Of a DNA stretch of 64,000 nt, positions 60,493 to 64,000 are shown one piece after another. The notes beneath the pieces are model-generated. The model ran no database searches. It saw only the letters and a program-made list of their open reading frames with translations, and was not told where the DNA came from. The stretch comes from VXRJ01 sp965246995 (GTDB lineage Bacteria; Acidobacteriota; Vicinamibacteria; Vicinamibacterales; UBA8438). The DNA lies in the NCBI GenBank assembly GCA_965246995.1, contig OZ252008.1, forward strand, positions 3,472,001-3,536,000, read 5' to 3'. The first letter of the stretch is position 1. Each line of letters opens with the position of its first letter. The position numbers and the translations under genes were made by a program.

Positions 60493-61924
60493 GCCTGATC
60501 TTCGTCAGGTCCTGGCTCTCGACGGTGTACTCGGTGAACGCCTGGTACATCTCGTCCCAGCTCTGCTGACCCCAGTACACCTCAAGGTGTGGCCCCGGGT
60601 TCCAGCGGTTGTTCAGGGAGTTGTCGTACACCCCGATGCCGGTGATCTTGCTGCCAGCCGGCAGGTGAAGCGGTTCCTCGAGCTCGTAGTGGATCTGCCA
60701 GTTGAAGTCGAACTCCGGCACGTCCAGGATCGTCTGCTCTCGGCCGTCCGGGTACGTGACAATCCACTTCAGGCTCTTGCCCCGCAGGTGCATGTGCGGC
60801 GACAGGCCGTAGAGCGTGATCGGCTCGAGGATCGGCGTAATACCGGTGATCTTCCAGTCCCCCTGGTACGGCGGGATGTTCGGGATCTCGGCGCGCTGGA
60901 ACTTGCCGTTCTCTCCGCGCGACGGTTTGATTTCCTCACCCTCGACAATGTAGATGTCGGTTCCGAACGGATCGGTCGGGAACGCGTTCCCCGCCTGGCG
61001 CGTCAGCACCTCGTGGGTGACCGGCTCGGTGTTCCACCAGAGGCCGAGCTTGCTCCGCTCCCGCTCCGGCTTCCCGGTCGGGTTGTAGTGCATCGTCCAC
61101 CGGATCCACTTTCCGGCCGTCACGCGCTTGCCGGTGCCGGGTTGGTGCCGCTCCACGCCGCGGCCCGGGACGTACGAGAGCAGCTTGCTCGTCCCCGGCA
61201 GGTTCACCTCGTTGAATACGGCCTGGGCGACGCCGCCCGCGTCCGAGCCCTCGTCGGCCGGCGCCGCGCTCGGATCGTCGAGCAGGAGGCCGTCAGGGCC
61301 GACCATCTTTCCGGCGGGCAGGTCCACCACGTACGCGCCCGAGTGATGCACCACGGCGTAGTTGCTCGGCCGCAGCTCGAGCACCTCGGCGAAGCGGTCC
61401 TCCTCGAACGGAATCTTCGTGTAGAAGTCGATGTAGTCCTCTTCGCCCTCGGCGGCAATCTGGTACTCCACCGGCAACTCGAAGACGTAGTCCGGGTCGC
61501 CTCCCTCGTAGGTCCAGCCCTCCGGGAAGTCAGGGAGCGCCGGCAGGTCGGCGTCGTTACCCTTCGGCGCGCCGCCGTCTACCCAGGCAGCGATCGTGTC
61601 GATCTCCGACTGATCGAGCCGGCGCTCGTTGCGGAATTTCAGGCTGTGCTCCGGATCGGCCGGCCAGGGAGGCATCGTCCGGGATACCACCAGGTCCTTG
61701 ATCGAACGCGCCCAGGGCCGGCTGTCGGCAAACGAGGTGAGCGACATCGGCGCGATGTTGCCCGGCCGGTGGCAGGTGACGCAGTTCCCGAACAGGATCG
61801 GCGCCACGTCCTTGGTGAAGGTGGGCACATCGCCCGGCGCCTCGCCCGCCACGGCCGGCGTGGCCAGAACGAATGCCGCCAAGCTCACCGCCGCCGCACC
61901 GATCAGCACTCGCAGCGTTCTCAT
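60467..61924 (-). CDS. Cytochrome c protein with monooxygenase-like (PHM-type) C-terminus
   Basis: The 485-residue exported protein has a signal peptide ending VAGEAPG (about residue 27). A c-type heme motif, CVTCH, lies at about residue 48-52 in ILFGNCVTCHRPGNIAP, with later Met in PMSLTSFADSRPW. The C-terminal three-quarters resembles the copper type II ascorbate-dependent monooxygenase fold: VHHSGAYVVDLP, WTMHYNPTGKP and GLSPHMHLRGKSLKWIVTYP supply His-His, Met-His-Tyr and His-Met-His patterns that could bind copper. It may hydroxylate or oxidise a small organic substrate using heme electrons. It lies 2 bases from the esterase. Confidence 0.75.
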   Translation of the reverse strand: MRTLRVLIGAAAVSLAAFVLATPAVAGEAPGDVPTFTKDVAPILFGNCVTCHRPGNIAPMSLTSFADSRPWARSIKDLVVSRTMPPWPADPEHSLKFRNERRLDQSEIDTIAAWVDGGAPKGNDADLPALPDFPEGWTYEGGDPDYVFELPVEYQIAAEGEEDYIDFYTKIPFEEDRFAEVLELRPSNYAVVHHSGAYVVDLPAGKMVGPDGLLLDDPSAAPADEGSDAGGVAQAVFNEVNLPGTSKLLSYVPGRGVERHQPGTGKRVTAGKWIRWTMHYNPTGKPERERSKLGLWWNTEPVTHEVLTRQAGNAFPTDPFGTDIYIVEGEEIKPSRGENGKFQRAEIPNIPPYQGDWKITGITPILEPITLYGLSPHMHLRGKSLKWIVTYPDGREQTILDVPEFDFNWQIHYELEEPLHLPAGSKITGIGVYDNSLNNRWNPGPHLEVYWGQQSWDEMYQAFTEYTVESQDLTKIRRASNNDNE

Positions 61925-61926
61925 CG

Positions 61927-63567
61927 TCAGTTTCCCCCGCTTCCGGCATTCAACCGATCGAACAGGTCAAGCTTGGCCTTCCGTACTTCCCGGGTCGTTG
62001 CAATACTATCGCCGAATTCCAGCCACTCGTCGTCAGCGCCCCGGTAACTGGGCCAGTTGGCGAGCCCGCCGCCGTTCGGATTTCCGGTCCGCGCGAAGTT
62101 CACCCAGTAGTCGGAGATAGCGTCCGAGAGTTCGTGGTCCCAGTCGCTCCAGCCTACTCCCATGACGCGCGTGTTGGCGAAGGCGTAGGCAAGGTCGCCC
62201 GAATGGTACGCGCCGTAGCCATCCGGGCCGTCCGGCATCTCGATGGCCGCAGCCTCCGGCGTGTAGAGCCGGAAGACCGGCGGCGCGTGGCGGAAGAAAT
62301 AGAGGTAGGCGTCGTTCCCCGACGCCTCGATCGTACGCGCCCAGGTCCGCATCTCCCAGACGAAGCTGCGGTCGGCCTGGATCATTTGCGCGCCCCATTT
62401 GGTGGATTTCCCAATCTCCTCGCCATAGAAGTCGCGCACCGTCGCCGCTGCCTCGCCGTACTGTTGATCGAGCAGCCCGGCCAGTTCGTCCATCGACCGC
62501 TCCGGCATCGTGGCGTAGAGGGTCGACCCCTCGTTCGCCAGCGCGCCGACGATCACCGGAACGTCGTTGTGCTCGCCCGCCGCAAAGATGGCGGCGGCGG
62601 GCCGTGGCATGAAGTGACCGTCGACAATCGCGCCGGCGTTCAGGTCGGACTCAAGGATCGCCTCGGCGTCGAGCGCCCGGAGCGCGGCGAGCGCTTCCGC
62701 GTCGTCACCTTCCACACCCAGGGCGGACGCGGCCTCGACGGAAGCCCCGTGCGCTGCCTCGAGGTCGGCGCGGTCGCGTCCGAAGCAGCCGCCCGAATGG
62801 CCGATCGCCCGATGGAACAGCCCGCGCGCGAGCGGCGACGCCTGCAGGTAGCAGACGCTCCACGATCCGGCGGACTGGCCGAAGATGGTGACGTTCCCGG
62901 GATCGCCACCGAAGTTGGCGATATGGTCGCGCACCCACTCGAGCGCCGCCACCTTGTCGAGCAGTCCCTGGTTGCCGGAAGCGCCGTGGCCCGATTCGGC
63001 GGTGAGCGCCGGATGTGCCAGGAAGCCGAACGGACCGAGGCGGTAGTTCATCGTGACCAGCACGACGCCCTTCTTCGCCAGGTTCGTACCGTCGAAGATC
63101 TGCGCGCTGCCCCACCCGCCGGTGTGGCCGCCGCCATGGAACCAGACCATCACCGGCCGCGCCTCGTCGGCCACCTCGGCGGCCGTCCAGATGTTGAGAT
63201 AGAGGCAATCCTCGTTCCGGTCGAGATCTCCCCGCGTGTAGATGGAGTCCGCGGGCGTCAGGCGCTGCCAGCAGGCCGGGCCGAACGTCGTGGCGTCCCG
63301 GGCGCCGTCCCAGGCGGCGGGCGCGACCGGCGCCTGCCAGCGCAGATCACCCACAGGGGGCTCGGCGTAGGGAATCCCGCGGAAGACGAGGACGCCGTCG
63401 TCGCCCGCCACCCGTTCACCCTCGAGGGTGCCGAGACCGGTATCGACGCTCGGGCCGAGCGGGTCGGCCATCGACGCCGGCTCGGACGCGCTGTCGCCTG
63501 ACCCGCACGCCGCGAGCAGCGCGACAAGCGCGAGGAGCACGAACGGATGGAATGGTCTGGTCGTCAT
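61927..63567 (-). CDS. Carboxylesterase type B lipoprotein
   Basis: The 546-residue lipoprotein has lipobox LLAAC (Cys about 22). The alpha/beta hydrolase shows VFRGIPYAEPPVGDLRWQAP, DLDRNEDCLYLNIWTAAEV, the oxyanion segment VMVWFHGGGHTGGWGSA and the nucleophile VTIFGQSAGSWSVCYLQASP. The late catalytic acid and His (NEGSTLYATMPERS; SGDLAYAFANTRVM) are in place. It hydrolyses carboxylic esters at the cell envelope. The start MTTRPFHPFVLLALVALLAA is preferred over an upstream Met that overlaps the previous stop. It is in a tight operon with the cytochrome/monooxygenase gene 2 bases downstream. Confidence 0.88.
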   Translation of the reverse strand: MTTRPFHPFVLLALVALLAACGSGDSASEPASMADPLGPSVDTGLGTLEGERVAGDDGVLVFRGIPYAEPPVGDLRWQAPVAPAAWDGARDATTFGPACWQRLTPADSIYTRGDLDRNEDCLYLNIWTAAEVADEARPVMVWFHGGGHTGGWGSAQIFDGTNLAKKGVVLVTMNYRLGPFGFLAHPALTAESGHGASGNQGLLDKVAALEWVRDHIANFGGDPGNVTIFGQSAGSWSVCYLQASPLARGLFHRAIGHSGGCFGRDRADLEAAHGASVEAASALGVEGDDAEALAALRALDAEAILESDLNAGAIVDGHFMPRPAAAIFAAGEHNDVPVIVGALANEGSTLYATMPERSMDELAGLLDQQYGEAAATVRDFYGEEIGKSTKWGAQMIQADRSFVWEMRTWARTIEASGNDAYLYFFRHAPPVFRLYTPEAAAIEMPDGPDGYGAYHSGDLAYAFANTRVMGVGWSDWDHELSDAISDYWVNFARTGNPNGGGLANWPSYRGADDEWLEFGDSIATTREVRKAKLDLFDRLNAGSGGN

Positions 63568-63593
63568 CAAGTCGCCTCGGTCTTTCGCAATGA

Positions 63594-64000
63594 TCACTTC
63601 GCCTGGGCGTCGAGATTGCGTGCCACCTCCAGGATGTGGCGCGCGTCGTAGTTCCCTTCGTGGCAGGCGTACTCGTAGGTCGGCCCGGAGCGCTTCATCA
63701 GCGGGTACTCCGCGCTCCAGGGCTGCGTCCAGGTAGTCGGATCGGTGACGGTGAACTCGTACCGGATCGTCTCGTCATCGACCCGCGTGAACCGCTCCTC
63801 GACACGCAGACCGACACTTGATCCGTTGAAGTGCACCCTGTCGTTGAAGTGGACCGTCTCGACGACAAGCGTCGCCCCTTCCCAGCGTCCCCGCGAATCT
63901 CCCGCCCATTCCCGGATCGCGTCCGAAGTGTGGGGGCGACCATCGAGCGGGATGATCCGCGGCGGGTTGGCCCGCATCTCCTGTGCCACCACGACATAGT
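63594..64000 (-). CDS. Partial conserved hypothetical protein (runs off the window)
   Basis: The frame is open at the window edge and ends at 63594. The visible 134 residues contain RIIPLDGRPHTSDAIREWAG, DSRGRWEGATLVVETVHFND, VERFTRVDDETIRYEFTVTD and YEYACHEGNYDARHILEVAR. This is the C-terminal half of a secreted family that I associate with Acidobacteriota, of unknown function. The full protein would be perhaps 250-320 residues with an N-terminal signal outside the window. It ends just before the esterase gene, so the operon continues upstream. Confidence 0.7.
   Translation of the reverse strand, partial: YVVVAQEMRANPPRIIPLDGRPHTSDAIREWAGDSRGRWEGATLVVETVHFNDRVHFNGSSVGLRVEERFTRVDDETIRYEFTVTDPTTWTQPWSAEYPLMKRSGPTYEYACHEGNYDARHILEVARNLDAQAK

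Noticed and set aside
1..64000. rRNA, tRNA, replication origin or prophage
   Set aside because: I saw no sequence with a convincing tRNA cloverleaf or rRNA segment, no DnaA-box cluster and no phage structural genes by reading alone.

Overview
The window looks like chromosomal DNA of a GC-rich Gram-negative bacterium. The best fit I can infer is an Acidobacteriota (Vicinamibacteria-like) genome. The reasons are the many exported or lipoprotein enzymes, several PQQ beta-propeller dehydrogenases with c-type cytochromes, Lol-type export genes, beta-barrel proteins and acidobacterial-looking secreted protein families. No rRNA or tRNA gene was recognised, so the taxonomy is inference.

Positions 1-12.9 kb are a mobile-element landing zone. 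They hold two copies of an IS1182-like element (211-1678 and 9703-11170), an IS630-family element with an A7 frameshift site (8490-9699), an IS1380-family element (11183-12891), IS3-type orfA and orfB debris, an integrase scrap, a solitary CRISPR-type repeat and an excalibur-domain remnant. Inside this debris sit a sodium/solute symporter, a truncated methyltransferase and a complete frdABCD (quinol:fumarate reductase) operon.

Positions 12.9-18.2 kb are a five-gene minus-strand envelope export operon: LolA-like protein, two FtsX-type permeases, ABC ATPase and an outer-membrane barrel. Divergent from it (18287-19450) is a strong selenoprotein candidate: an exported redoxin plus DsbD-alpha-like protein with an in-frame UGA in a U-x-x-C motif and a hairpin resembling a bacterial SECIS.

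Positions 19.5-37.7 kb carry secreted and lipoprotein enzymes (a sulfatase-fold protein lacking catalytic residues, an alpha/beta hydrolase, two amidohydrolases, exported HpcH/HpaI aldolase, acetamidase), an NCS2 purine/uracil permease, galE, a SprT-like protease, and two PQQ dehydrogenases, one in an operon with a diheme cytochrome c.

Positions 37.8-41.7 kb hold a nuclease locus: a secreted thermonuclease-excalibur protein, an orphan RHH antitoxin, and a TctA-like membrane protein fused to a thermonuclease and an excalibur domain, preceded by an exported OB-fold protein. The fusion gene has an in-frame TGA. It is my leading candidate for an undescribed system (membrane-coupled extracellular nucleic-acid processing).

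Positions 41.7-64 kb encode central and redox metabolism: aminotransferase, FAD/Fe-S D-lactate-type dehydrogenase, exported RraA-like protein, GMC dehydrogenase with its Tat partner, KamA-Rieske-PQQ dehydrogenase, PLP decarboxylase, PPi-type phosphofructokinase, a cytochrome c/monooxygenase-like protein and a carboxylesterase. There is also a 717-residue orphan coiled-coil protein.

A MITE family (20862-21026, 25236-25419, 59249-59432, plus a minimal hairpin at 19486-19518) has terminal repeats matching the ends of the IS1182-like elements. These elements and the IS630 and IS1380 copies are all flanked by CTAG or a near-CTAG. One MITE lies in frame inside a lipoprotein signal peptide.
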